Assembly: GCF_030269325.1 (NCBI RefSeq)
Contig: NZ_BSTD01000007.1
Location: 372,001 to 436,000 of the forward strand
Direction: 5' to 3'
DNA from: Amycolatopsis sp. NBRC 101858
Lineage (GTDB): Bacteria > Actinomycetota > Actinomycetes > Mycobacteriales > Pseudonocardiaceae
Length of the DNA stretch: 64,000 nucleotides
Shown here: piece by piece, positions 34,454-41,605 of the stretch
Layout of the letters: every line of letters begins with the position of its first letter
Numbering within the stretch: position 1 is the stretch's first letter
The notes under the pieces: model-generated
The model's input: only the letters and a program-made list of their open reading frames with translations
Database searches by the model: none
Told to the model about the DNA's origin: nothing
Translations under genes and position numbers: made by a program

Positions 34454-35544
34454 CCGTCCCGTTCTCCGTCGAGGGTGAGCTGGAAAGCTGGGCGGACACG
34501 CTGCTGCGGCTGCCGGCCGGGGTCCGGGCGGCGCTCCTGGCCGGGCACCCCGAGGAAGCCGTCCGCCTGCTCGCCGCCGGGGGCAAGCGGGACGAGGCCT
34601 GGCTGACCGACGTCGTCTTCCACACCCGCCACCCCGAGCTGCGCGGGCGGGCGATCCGCCGCACCGAGCGGGCCTTGGCCCAGGAGTGGCGGGACCTCCG
34701 CACCACCGTCGTGCACGCGGCGCTGACGGCCCCGCCCGCTCCCCCACCGGCCCCGGCGGTTCCCGCCGCACCGGCCCGGCCGGTGACGGACTGGCGGCTG
34801 CGCGCACTGCGGTCCGCCGGGATCGATCCGGCCAAGTGGGACCCGGACGCGGGGTTCACGGCGATGAAGCCGATCGTCGAGCGGGTCTACGCCTACGACA
34901 TGGACTTGTTCAACCACAACGAAAATCTCCTATGGGCCGGGATGGCGAAACTGGCCGGCGGTCAGGTCTACCGCGGGCTGAGCGTCACCCAGGCGACCAT
35001 CGACGCCGCCGCGATGACGGCCGACCAGGTCGTCACGGCCGACGTCCTCATCACCTACGCGCAGAGCGTTCAGGTGAAGCTGCTCTTCGCGCAGCGGGCG
35101 ATCTTCGGCGACCTGGCGTGGCAGCACCAGGCTTTCGTGGAGGGCGGCCTGCCGGCGCTGGAGGCCGTCTCCCCCGCCGCGCCGGTCGACGCCTGGCGGG
35201 ACATCGCCTCCGGCGATCCCGGGCGGGTCCGGCGGGGCAACCGGGCGCTGCTGCGCCGCGAGCAGGAAGTGGTGCTGGCGCCGTTCTACGCGTCGATCCG
35301 CGACATCCCGGACTTCGACCAGATCCCGAAGCGCATGTCCGCCGAGGCGCTTTCGCCGGTCACCGGCGGGAAACCGTTCCGGGACGTGGTGCCGGGTGGC
35401 GACATCACGGTGTTCGCGGACCGGTGGAAGTGGATCGAGACCGACATGCTGCCGGCCTACGAGGTGCTGACGCCGGCGCGCCGCCGTCAGCTCGTCAACG
35501 CTCCGCTGGCCGACCTCGCCGCCCGGCGCTGGCCACCCGGCTGA
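34450..35544 (+). CDS. Cluster protein F: shares N-terminal domain with E, unknown C-terminal domain
   Basis: 364 residues from GTG 34450, coupled to E by a GTGA overlap. Residues 4-90 align with residues 69-156 of E: PFSVEGELESWADTLLRLP, VRAALL, EAVRLLAAGGKRDEAWLTDV, VFHTRHPEL. A Pro/Ala linker (about 95-120) leads to a C-terminal domain with FTAMKPIVERVYAYDMDLFNHNENLLWAGMAKLAGGQVYRGL, VQVKLLFAQRAIFGDLAWQHQAFVEGGLPALEA and FADRWKWIETDMLPAYEVLTP, which has no name I can give it. Last gene of the six-gene run, with convergent quiC 15 bp beyond. Possibly a secreted or delivered effector sharing a targeting domain with E. Confidence 0.65.
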   Translation: MTVPFSVEGELESWADTLLRLPAGVRAALLAGHPEEAVRLLAAGGKRDEAWLTDVVFHTRHPELRGRAIRRTERALAQEWRDLRTTVVHAALTAPPAPPPAPAVPAAPARPVTDWRLRALRSAGIDPAKWDPDAGFTAMKPIVERVYAYDMDLFNHNENLLWAGMAKLAGGQVYRGLSVTQATIDAAAMTADQVVTADVLITYAQSVQVKLLFAQRAIFGDLAWQHQAFVEGGLPALEAVSPAAPVDAWRDIASGDPGRVRRGNRALLRREQEVVLAPFYASIRDIPDFDQIPKRMSAEALSPVTGGKPFRDVVPGGDITVFADRWKWIETDMLPAYEVLTPARRRQLVNAPLADLAARRWPPG

Positions 35545-35559
35545 CGGTGGCGGGCTCGG

Positions 35560-37401
35560 TCAGGCTTCGCGCCGCCGGGCCTCGCGTTGCCTGCGGTGCG
35601 CCGCCATCCGCACCGGGGAGTTCACCGCACCGTCGCCCGCGTACCCGCCGATGCGGTGCACCACCTCGAAGAACACCCGGCCGCCGAGCACCACCGTGAA
35701 GAAGTGCAGCAGCTCGCCACCCTCGTCGCGGTCGTAGAGCACCGACTGCTGCCGCAACCGCGCCAGCAGCGCGGGATCCGGAGCCAGCCGGGCATCGAGG
35801 TCGTCGTAGTAGTTGCCGGGGATCTCCAGCAGCGGTGCCCCCAGCTCGCGCATCCGGCGGGCGCTCGCCAGCGCGTCACCGGTCGTCAACGCGACCCGCT
35901 GCGGCTCGCGCACCCCCGGCGCCCACTCCCCCCGCCGGAGCAGGGCCGATTCCAGCGCGATGCGGACGCGGCCGGACGGGTCGGCCACCGTGCGGCTGCG
36001 CACCAGCCCGAACGGGGCGGCGAACTCCGTCACCGGTTCCGGCTCCAGGCCGAGGACCGCCCGGTAGAACAACGCCGCCTCGTCGAAGTGGTCGAACGGC
36101 TGGGTCAGCGCCAGGTGGTCGATCCCGGTCACCCCGGCTTCGCCGCCCGCCGCCGGGGTCTGGGTGAAGTCGCCGAGCCAGCTGTCGGCCGTGTCGGCGC
36201 CGGTGCGGCAGAAGAAGACCGACGTCCCGTCGGGCGCGGCGATCGCCGAGAGGTCCGCCTCGTCCGCGCGGTGGGTGCGCGGCAGGATCGGAGCGAGCAG
36301 CCGCTGCGCGCGCCGGGCCGAGGCGACCGGGTCGGCGCTCTCGACCGCGACCGCGCCGACCGACGCGCCCCCGGGGCCGGAAGCGTTGAGCAGGATCCGC
36401 GCGTCCCCCTGCTGCCACAGCCGGACGGGCTTGGACCGGTGCCGGCCGGTCTCCGCGAACCCGAGGCCCCGCAACGCCTCCGCCATGGTGGGTTCCGTTT
36501 CGCCGTCGACGGCCAGCTCGACGAACGCGTGCCCGGCGAGGGCCGGCGCGGGCGGCAGGTCCGTGACCCCGAGCGTCTCCTGCAGGCCGAGCAGGGAGCG
36601 CATCGCGTCGACCGCCGCCGGTCCCGGGTCGGCCTGGCGGAAGACGTCGTTGAACACCTCGAGCGACAGCGGCCCGCGGTAGCCGGCCGCCAGCACGTGC
36701 CCGGTGAACGCGGTCAGGTCGAACGCGCCCTGGCCGGGGAAGAGCCGGTGGTGGCGGCTCCACTGCAGGACGTCCATCTGCAGCCGCGGCGCGTCGGCCA
36801 GCTGCAGGAAGAACAGCTTCTCGCCGGGGATCGTGCGGATCGCGGCCGGGTCGCTGCCCCGCGACAGGATGTGGAAGCTGTCCAGGCACAGCCCGAGCGC
36901 GGGGTGGGCGGCGCGGCGCACGATCCGCCACGAGTGTTCGTAGGTGTTGACGAACCGGCCCCACGCCAGCGCTTCGTAGGCGATCCGGATGCCCCGCGCC
37001 GCGGCGCGGTCGGCGAGCAGGTGCAGCTGCTCGGCGGCGAGGTCGTCGTCGTCGACCGCGTCCGGGGAGACCGACGAGCACACCAGCATCGTGTCGGCGC
37101 CGAGCTGGTCCATGACGTCGAACTTGAGCTCCGCGCGCCGCAGGTTGCGCGCGAGCACGTCCGGCGGGACCGCTTCGAAGTCGCGGAACGGCTGGTACAG
37201 GTCGATCGACAACCCCAGCTCGGCGCAGTGTTCGCCGATCTCCTTCGCCGGCCACGACGAAGCGACGAGGTCGTTCTCGAAGATCTCCACCCCGTCGAAC
37301 CCGGCGCGGGCGGCGGCGGTCAGCTTGTCTTCCAGGGTCCCGGACAGGCAGACGGTGGCGATCGAGCGGCGGGCTTCGGCTGCGGTTTCAGTCGAGGACA
37401 T
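35560..37401 (-). CDS. qsuB: 3-Dehydroshikimate dehydratase, two-domain QsuB/QuiC type
   Basis: 613 residues, close to the usual length of bacterial two-domain dehydroshikimate dehydratases. Residues 1-285 are a TIM barrel (AP-endonuclease family 2-like): ATVCLSGTLEDKLTAAARAGFDGVEIFEND, LCLDSFHILSRGSD, LFFLQLADAPRL, GYRGPLSLEVFNDVFR, carrying the metal ligands. Residues 290-600 are an HPPD-like double VOC domain (TGIDHLALTQPFDHFDEAALFYRAVLGLEPEP, VVLGGRVFFEVVHRIGGYAGDG). The enzyme turns 3-dehydroshikimate into protocatechuate for aromatic-acid catabolism. ATG 37401 is 14 bp inside the shikimate dehydrogenase gene, so the two are co-translated. Expected to work with the transporter and MBL protein to the right. 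Confidence 0.9.
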   Translation of the reverse strand: MSSTETAAEARRSIATVCLSGTLEDKLTAAARAGFDGVEIFENDLVASSWPAKEIGEHCAELGLSIDLYQPFRDFEAVPPDVLARNLRRAELKFDVMDQLGADTMLVCSSVSPDAVDDDDLAAEQLHLLADRAAARGIRIAYEALAWGRFVNTYEHSWRIVRRAAHPALGLCLDSFHILSRGSDPAAIRTIPGEKLFFLQLADAPRLQMDVLQWSRHHRLFPGQGAFDLTAFTGHVLAAGYRGPLSLEVFNDVFRQADPGPAAVDAMRSLLGLQETLGVTDLPPAPALAGHAFVELAVDGETEPTMAEALRGLGFAETGRHRSKPVRLWQQGDARILLNASGPGGASVGAVAVESADPVASARRAQRLLAPILPRTHRADEADLSAIAAPDGTSVFFCRTGADTADSWLGDFTQTPAAGGEAGVTGIDHLALTQPFDHFDEAALFYRAVLGLEPEPVTEFAAPFGLVRSRTVADPSGRVRIALESALLRRGEWAPGVREPQRVALTTGDALASARRMRELGAPLLEIPGNYYDDLDARLAPDPALLARLRQQSVLYDRDEGGELLHFFTVVLGGRVFFEVVHRIGGYAGDGAVNSPVRMAAHRRQREARRREA

Positions 37402-38605
37402 CGGCGGGCTGCCTTTCCAGGGAAGCGGTTCCGGTGAGGACGGCGAAGTGCCGCAGCATCCGCGCGGCATCGGGTTCGGAGCCGGTGAAGAGGCGGAAGG
37501 CTTCGGCGGCCTGGAAAACGGCCATGCGGCCGCCGTCCAGCACGCGGGCCCCGACGGCGCGCGCGGCGCGGACGAGGTCGGTTTCGAGCGGCCGGTAGAC
37601 AACCTCGGCGACCCACAGGTCCGGGCGGAGGAGGCCGGCGGGCACCGGGAGTCCGGGGTGGGCGGCCATGCCGGTAGGGGTGGCGTGCACAAGCCCATCC
37701 GCGGCACGCATGGCGGCTGCGAGATCGGTGCCCGCCGACGCGCGGCCGGTCCCGAGTCGGCCACCCACTGCGGCCTCGATGTCCGCCGACCCGCGCCCCT
37801 CGAAGCCCGGCCCCACCGACCCGCGGCCGCCGACCCCCTTCTCGGGATCCGATCCCGCTGCCCCGCACCCCTCCCCAGCTCGGCCGCCCATCCCTGCCTC
37901 AGACCCCGGCCCCGCCGAAGCGCGACCGGACCCGAACTGACCGCCCACCGGCGTCCCCGCATCCGACCCCGCCGACCCGCGACCCTCCACCGCGGCCCCG
38001 AGCCCCGCCCCTGCCGCCGCCCGGCCCGACCCGAACCGGTCAGCCAAGGCAGCCGCCAGCTCCGCCGCCCGGCCGGTGTCGAGGTCGAAGACCCGGACGT
38101 GGCCCGCGCCCGCCGTGAGCAACCCGTGGGCCACCGCGGCTCCCGCGCCGCCCGCGCCGAGCAGCACCACCGACTCCAGTTCGGCTTCCGGCAGGCCGGT
38201 CCGCAGGCCCCGGGCGAAGCCGGACCAGTCGGTGTTGTGGCCGATCGCGCGGCCGTTCTCGAACACCACCGTGTTGACCGCCGCCAGCGCCGCCGCGTCC
38301 GGGGACAGCTCGTCCAGGTGCTCCAGCACCACCTGCTTGCACGGGTGCGTGATGTTCAGCCCGCGGAACCCGGCGTCGCGGCCCGCCGCCAGCAGGGGCC
38401 CGACGGCGGTCGCCGGCACGCCGAGTTCGTCGAGGTCGAAGCGGGCGTAGACCAGCTCCACCCCGAGCCGGCGGGCCTCGGTCTCGTGCAGCGGCGGGCT
38501 CAGCGACGGCCCGATGCCCGCGCCGATCAGCCCGGTGAGCACCGTGCCCGGGGTCGCCCGCGCGGCGTGCGCGCGGATCGCGTCGATCGCTGAAGACAAG
38601 GTCAC
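37388..38605 (-). CDS. aroE: Shikimate dehydrogenase with a large low-complexity insertion
   Basis: 405 residues from GTG 38605 (GGGAG six bases upstream; GTG 38611 would add two residues). Typical enzymes have about 280. The substrate domain has SLSPPLHETEARRLG, GLNITHPCKQ (catalytic Lys90) and HNTDWSGFARG (Asp126); the NADP domain has VVLLGAGGAGAAV. After DLDTGRAAELAAALADRF comes about 104 residues of Gly/Ala/Ser/Arg repeat (191-294), then the fold resumes at DLAAAMRAADGLVHATPTGM. All active-site and cofactor residues are intact on both sides, so activity may survive. It overlaps qsuB by 14 bp, fitting catabolic shikimate use rather than the biosynthetic aroE; it heads the operon and faces the TetR gene. 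Confidence 0.88.
   Translation of the reverse strand: MTLSSAIDAIRAHAARATPGTVLTGLIGAGIGPSLSPPLHETEARRLGVELVYARFDLDELGVPATAVGPLLAAGRDAGFRGLNITHPCKQVVLEHLDELSPDAAALAAVNTVVFENGRAIGHNTDWSGFARGLRTGLPEAELESVVLLGAGGAGAAVAHGLLTAGAGHVRVFDLDTGRAAELAAALADRFGSGRAAAGAGLGAAVEGRGSAGSDAGTPVGGQFGSGRASAGPGSEAGMGGRAGEGCGAAGSDPEKGVGGRGSVGPGFEGRGSADIEAAVGGRLGTGRASAGTDLAAAMRAADGLVHATPTGMAAHPGLPVPAGLLRPDLWVAEVVYRPLETDLVRAARAVGARVLDGGRMAVFQAAEAFRLFTGSEPDAARMLRHFAVLTGTASLERQPADVLD
37724..38035. repeat. Low-complexity repeat insertion in shikimate dehydrogenase
   Basis: About 312 bp coding for roughly 104 residues rich in Gly, Ala, Ser and Arg, with imperfect units of the form GSGRAxAGxG (FGSGRAAAGAG, FGSGRASAGPG, LGTGRASAGTD) and GRGSAG. 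Unit period is near 33-35 residues (VGGQFGSGRASAG and VGGRLGTGRASAG share frame). It sits within the Rossmann domain between two strands of the NADP-binding fold. Confidence 0.85.
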
Positions 38606-38616
38606 GAGCACTCCCG

Positions 38617-38638
38617 TAATGTACGAACCAGTACGTTA
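38617..38638. promoter_or_regulatory. Predicted TetR operator between aroE and TetR genes
   Basis: TAATGTAC (38617-38624), 6-base centre GAACCA, GTACGTTA (38631-38638): an inverted repeat with one mismatch in the arms, placed 12 bases upstream of the aroE GTG and 85 bases upstream of the TetR GTG. It would let the TetR protein control both divergent transcripts. A further TTGTAC half site follows at 38640-38645. Confidence 0.7.
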
Positions 38639-38722
38639 TTTGTACCTCATGGTGTCGCCGCCGTGAAGGGCCCCGGCGAGGTCCTACAGTGGGAACACCA
38701 CCTGCAGCGAGGAAGGAAGTCC

Positions 38723-39385
38723 GTGGCCGCACCCTCGTCGGACGCCGTGGCGAACGGCGGACCCGCGCGCATCCGCGACGCGGACCGCACGCGCGCCGAG
38801 ATCCTCGACACCGCCGCCCGCGAGTTCGCCGAGAAGGGCTTCGACGGCGCCCGGGTGGACGAGATCGCCGCGAAGACCCGCACCACCAAGCGGATGATCT
38901 ACTACTACTTCACCAACAAGGACCAGCTGTTCGTCGAGGTGCTCGAGCGGGCCTACACAGTCATCCGCTCCCTCGAGCAGGACCTCGACGTCGACCACCT
39001 CGACCCCGCCGAGGCGATCCGGCAGCTCGCCGGGCTCACCTTCGACCACCACGAGTCCCACCCGGACTTCGTGCGGCTGGTCAGCATCGAGAACATCCAC
39101 CGCGCCGAGCACATCGGCCGGTCGAACGCGCTGTCCAACCTGGCCAACCCGGCGCTCGACGTGCTCACCCGCATCCTCGCGCGCGGCCGCGAAGCCGGGC
39201 AGTTCCGCGACGACGTCGACGCGCTCGACGTGCACATGGCCATCAGCGCGTTCTGCGTGTTCCGCACCGCGAACCGCTACACGTTCAACGCCATCTTCGA
39301 CCGCGACATGCTCGACCCCGCCTTCCGCGACCACCACCGGCGCATGGTCGCCGACATGCTCGTCAGCTACCTGACGGCGCGCTGA
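38723..39385 (+). CDS. TetR-family regulator of the shikimate catabolic locus
   Basis: 220 residues from GTG 38723, which has GGAAGGAAG upstream; an earlier frame start would add 20 residues but lacks a ribosome site. DNA-binding part: DRTRAEILDTAAREFAEKGFDGARVDEIAAKTRTTKRMIYYYFTNKDQLFVEVLE near residues 22-76. The ligand domain contains FDHHESHPDFVRLVSIENIHRAEHIGRS, a stretch that recurs in QsuR-like and other aromatic-acid regulators. Divergent from aroE-qsuB and convergent with the MBL gene, overlapping it by 23 bp. Likely derepressed by shikimate or quinate. Confidence 0.88.
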   Translation: MAAPSSDAVANGGPARIRDADRTRAEILDTAAREFAEKGFDGARVDEIAAKTRTTKRMIYYYFTNKDQLFVEVLERAYTVIRSLEQDLDVDHLDPAEAIRQLAGLTFDHHESHPDFVRLVSIENIHRAEHIGRSNALSNLANPALDVLTRILARGREAGQFRDDVDALDVHMAISAFCVFRTANRYTFNAIFDRDMLDPAFRDHHRRMVADMLVSYLTAR

Positions 39386-40133
39386 GCCGCACGACCCGGT
39401 CGGCGACGGGCGGGTACCGGGCCAGCACCTCCGGATCGTGGCCCGGGACGACCGGACCGCCCCCGGCCAGCTCCTTGACCCGGTCGAAGGCGTCGTACAC
39501 GCCGGTCATCGAGTGCAGCAGCGGCGCCGGGCGGTCGTCGTCGAGGTTCTCGTGGAAGTGACTGGCGTCCGAGGCCAGCACGACCGGCCCGGCGGCGGTC
39601 TCGACCCGCACGACCTGCATGCCCGCGGTGTGCCCGCCGACGAGGTGGACGCTGAGCCCCGGCACCACCTCGGCGTCCCCGTCGACCAGGTCGACCGGAC
39701 CCGCCCGCACATGGTCGAGAGCCACGTCGTCGAGCAGCCACCGCTCCCGCTCGATTCGCTTGGCCCACGGGCCGGTCCAATAGTCCACTTCGGACTGCTG
39801 GACCACGAACCGCGCGCCCGGGAAGTCCGCCACCGTGCCGCAGTGGTCGTAGTGCAGGTGCGTGAGGACGACGTGGCCGACCTCCCCCGGATCGACCCCG
39901 AGCGCGGCGAGCAGCCGGCCGGGCTCGACGTACTCGAGCCCGGCCACCTCCCTCGCCCGCGCCGCCCGGATGCCCGCGTCGACGAGCACCGTGTGCTCCG
40001 GCGACACCGCCAGCCAGACGTAGTAGGCGGTCGGGTGGGGTGCCGCGGAATCCCGGTCGTGGCCCAGGAAATGCTCGCCGCGGAACCCCGTGCGCCGGCC
40101 GTAGCAGAGCGCGTAGACCTCGAACGCGCTCAT
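39363..40133 (-). CDS. Metallo-beta-lactamase-fold hydrolase, AHL-lactonase-like
   Basis: 256 residues. The zinc motif THLHYDHCG gives His92, His94, Asp96, His97; further ligands are plausible in VGGHTAGMQ (His near 168), ASDASHFHENL (Asp and His near 190) and VPGHDPE. Most similar in build to N-acyl homoserine lactonase and related lactone hydrolases. In this operon a role on quinate or shikimate lactones, or on a signal, is possible, but the substrate is not readable. Its start overlaps the stop of the MFS gene (ATGA), so it is translated with the transporter. The 3' end overlaps the TetR gene by 23 bp tail to tail. Confidence 0.85.
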   Translation of the reverse strand: MSAFEVYALCYGRRTGFRGEHFLGHDRDSAAPHPTAYYVWLAVSPEHTVLVDAGIRAARAREVAGLEYVEPGRLLAALGVDPGEVGHVVLTHLHYDHCGTVADFPGARFVVQQSEVDYWTGPWAKRIERERWLLDDVALDHVRAGPVDLVDGDAEVVPGLSVHLVGGHTAGMQVVRVETAAGPVVLASDASHFHENLDDDRPAPLLHSMTGVYDAFDRVKELAGGGPVVPGHDPEVLARYPPVADRVVRLSAPSGS

Positions 40134-41473
40134 TGCGGGACGCTGACCTCGCCGCGCACCGGTTCCTTGAGGCCCAGTCGCGCGGTCGGCACCCGGTAGG
40201 TTTCCTTCCCGGTCGCCACGGCGATCACGTTCACCAGGCACAGCGCGGCGGTGAAGACGGCGACGCCGAGCCACGCGCCCCGGCCCGTGCCCGTGACGCC
40301 GACCGCGATGGTGGGCAGGAACCCGCTGATCGCGAACCCGATCTGCGTCCCGATCGCGGTGCCCGACAACCGCACCCGCGCCGGGAACATCTCGCCGTAG
40401 AACGACGGCCACACGGCACTCGTGGCGGTGTAGACGATGCCGAACATCCCGATGCCGACGACGAAGATCCAGAGGTAGCTGCCGGCCGAAATGGCGCCCA
40501 GGTAAGGGAAGATCAGGATCGCGCAGCCCAGCGAACCGGCCATGAAGATCCGCTTGCGCCCGATGCGGTCGGAGAACTTGGCCCACAGCGGGATCGTGAT
40601 CACCGCGGCGACGTTGGCCAGCACGCCGACCCACAACATCGGCGTCTTGCTCAGGCCCACCGTGTTCACGGCGTAGCTGAGCGCGTAGACGGTGAAGATC
40701 GTGCTGACGGAAGCGATCAAGGCGGCCACGACCACGCGCAGGACGTCGGCCCAGTGGTCGCGTAGCAGCACGGCCAGCGGCAGCTTCACCACTTCGCCAC
40801 TGGCGACCTCTTCCTGGAACACCGGCGTCTCGTCCAGCGAGCGGCGGATGTAGTACCCGACCAGCACCACGACGGCGCTCAGCCAGAACGGCACCCGCCA
40901 GCCCCACGACAGCAGCTCTTCCTGCGGCAACGCGGCCACCGGCAGGAACACGGCGGTCGCCAGGATCTGCCCGGCCTGCGTGCCGCTGAGGGTGAAGCTC
41001 GTGTAGTACGCGCGCCGGTGTTCGGGAGCGTGTTCGAGGCTCATGGAGTTCGCGCTGGCCTGCTCGCCGCCGGCGGACAGGCCCTGCAGCAACCGCAGGG
41101 CCACCAGCAGGATCGGCGCGGCCACGCCCAGCGTCCCGTAGCCCGGCAGGCAGCCGACGAGCACAGTGGACAGTCCCATCAGCAGCAAGGTGATCAGCAG
41201 CACCCGTTTGCGGCCGAACTTGTCCCCCAGGTGCCCCAGCAGCAGTGCGCCGAGCGGCCGCGAGACGTAGCCGACGCCGAACGTCGACAGGGCCAGCAGG
41301 GTGCCGGTCGCCGGGGAGGAGGCCGGGAAGAAGATCTTGTTGAAGACCAGTGCCGCGGCCGTGCCGTAGATGAAGAAGTCGTAGTACTCGAGTGCGCTGC
41401 CGATCCACGCGGCCAAAGCCGCCTTGGCGGGCCTGCCCACGGGCGCGGCTGCGCCATCCGGACGATCGGTCAC
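40130..41473 (-). CDS. MFS/MHS-family metabolite:proton symporter (shikimate-permease-like)
   Basis: 447 residues, 12 membrane helices. Opening ALAAWIGSALEYYDFFIYGTAAALVFNKIFF, LALSTFGVGYVSRPLGALLLGHLGDKFGRKRVLL (the GxLxDxxGRK motif), RLLQGLSAGGEQASANSMSLEHAP and SFTLSGTQAG match the metabolite/H+ symporter group that contains ShiA and ProP relatives. In this locus shikimate or dehydroshikimate is the probable cargo. GTG 41473 has GGAGGAG seven bases upstream. The promoter region 41511-41547 holds an inverted repeat. MBL gene overlaps downstream. Confidence 0.9.
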   Translation of the reverse strand: MTDRPDGAAAPVGRPAKAALAAWIGSALEYYDFFIYGTAAALVFNKIFFPASSPATGTLLALSTFGVGYVSRPLGALLLGHLGDKFGRKRVLLITLLLMGLSTVLVGCLPGYGTLGVAAPILLVALRLLQGLSAGGEQASANSMSLEHAPEHRRAYYTSFTLSGTQAGQILATAVFLPVAALPQEELLSWGWRVPFWLSAVVVLVGYYIRRSLDETPVFQEEVASGEVVKLPLAVLLRDHWADVLRVVVAALIASVSTIFTVYALSYAVNTVGLSKTPMLWVGVLANVAAVITIPLWAKFSDRIGRKRIFMAGSLGCAILIFPYLGAISAGSYLWIFVVGIGMFGIVYTATSAVWPSFYGEMFPARVRLSGTAIGTQIGFAISGFLPTIAVGVTGTGRGAWLGVAVFTAALCLVNVIAVATGKETYRVPTARLGLKEPVRGEVSVPQ

Positions 41474-41510
41474 GTCAATCTCCTCCGTGGGTGCGCCGGT
41501 GCAGTCCAGG

Positions 41511-41547
41511 TAACTAACCGGTCAGGTATGTACCGTACGGTTAATTA
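41511..41547. promoter_or_regulatory. Inverted repeat in the promoter of the transporter gene
   Basis: TAACTAACCG (41511-41520) and CGGTTAATTA (41538-41547), 9 of 10 bases complementary, with ATGTAC and GTACGG between them. The inner ATGTAC...GTAC resembles the operator at 38617-38638, so the same TetR may bind both. It is 38 bases upstream of the MFS start. Confidence 0.5.
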
Positions 41548-41605
41548 GAGAGATTGAACGGCGGCCGCGGGCTTGTCAAGTACCGATTTCCGGCGCGACC
41601 GGCCG

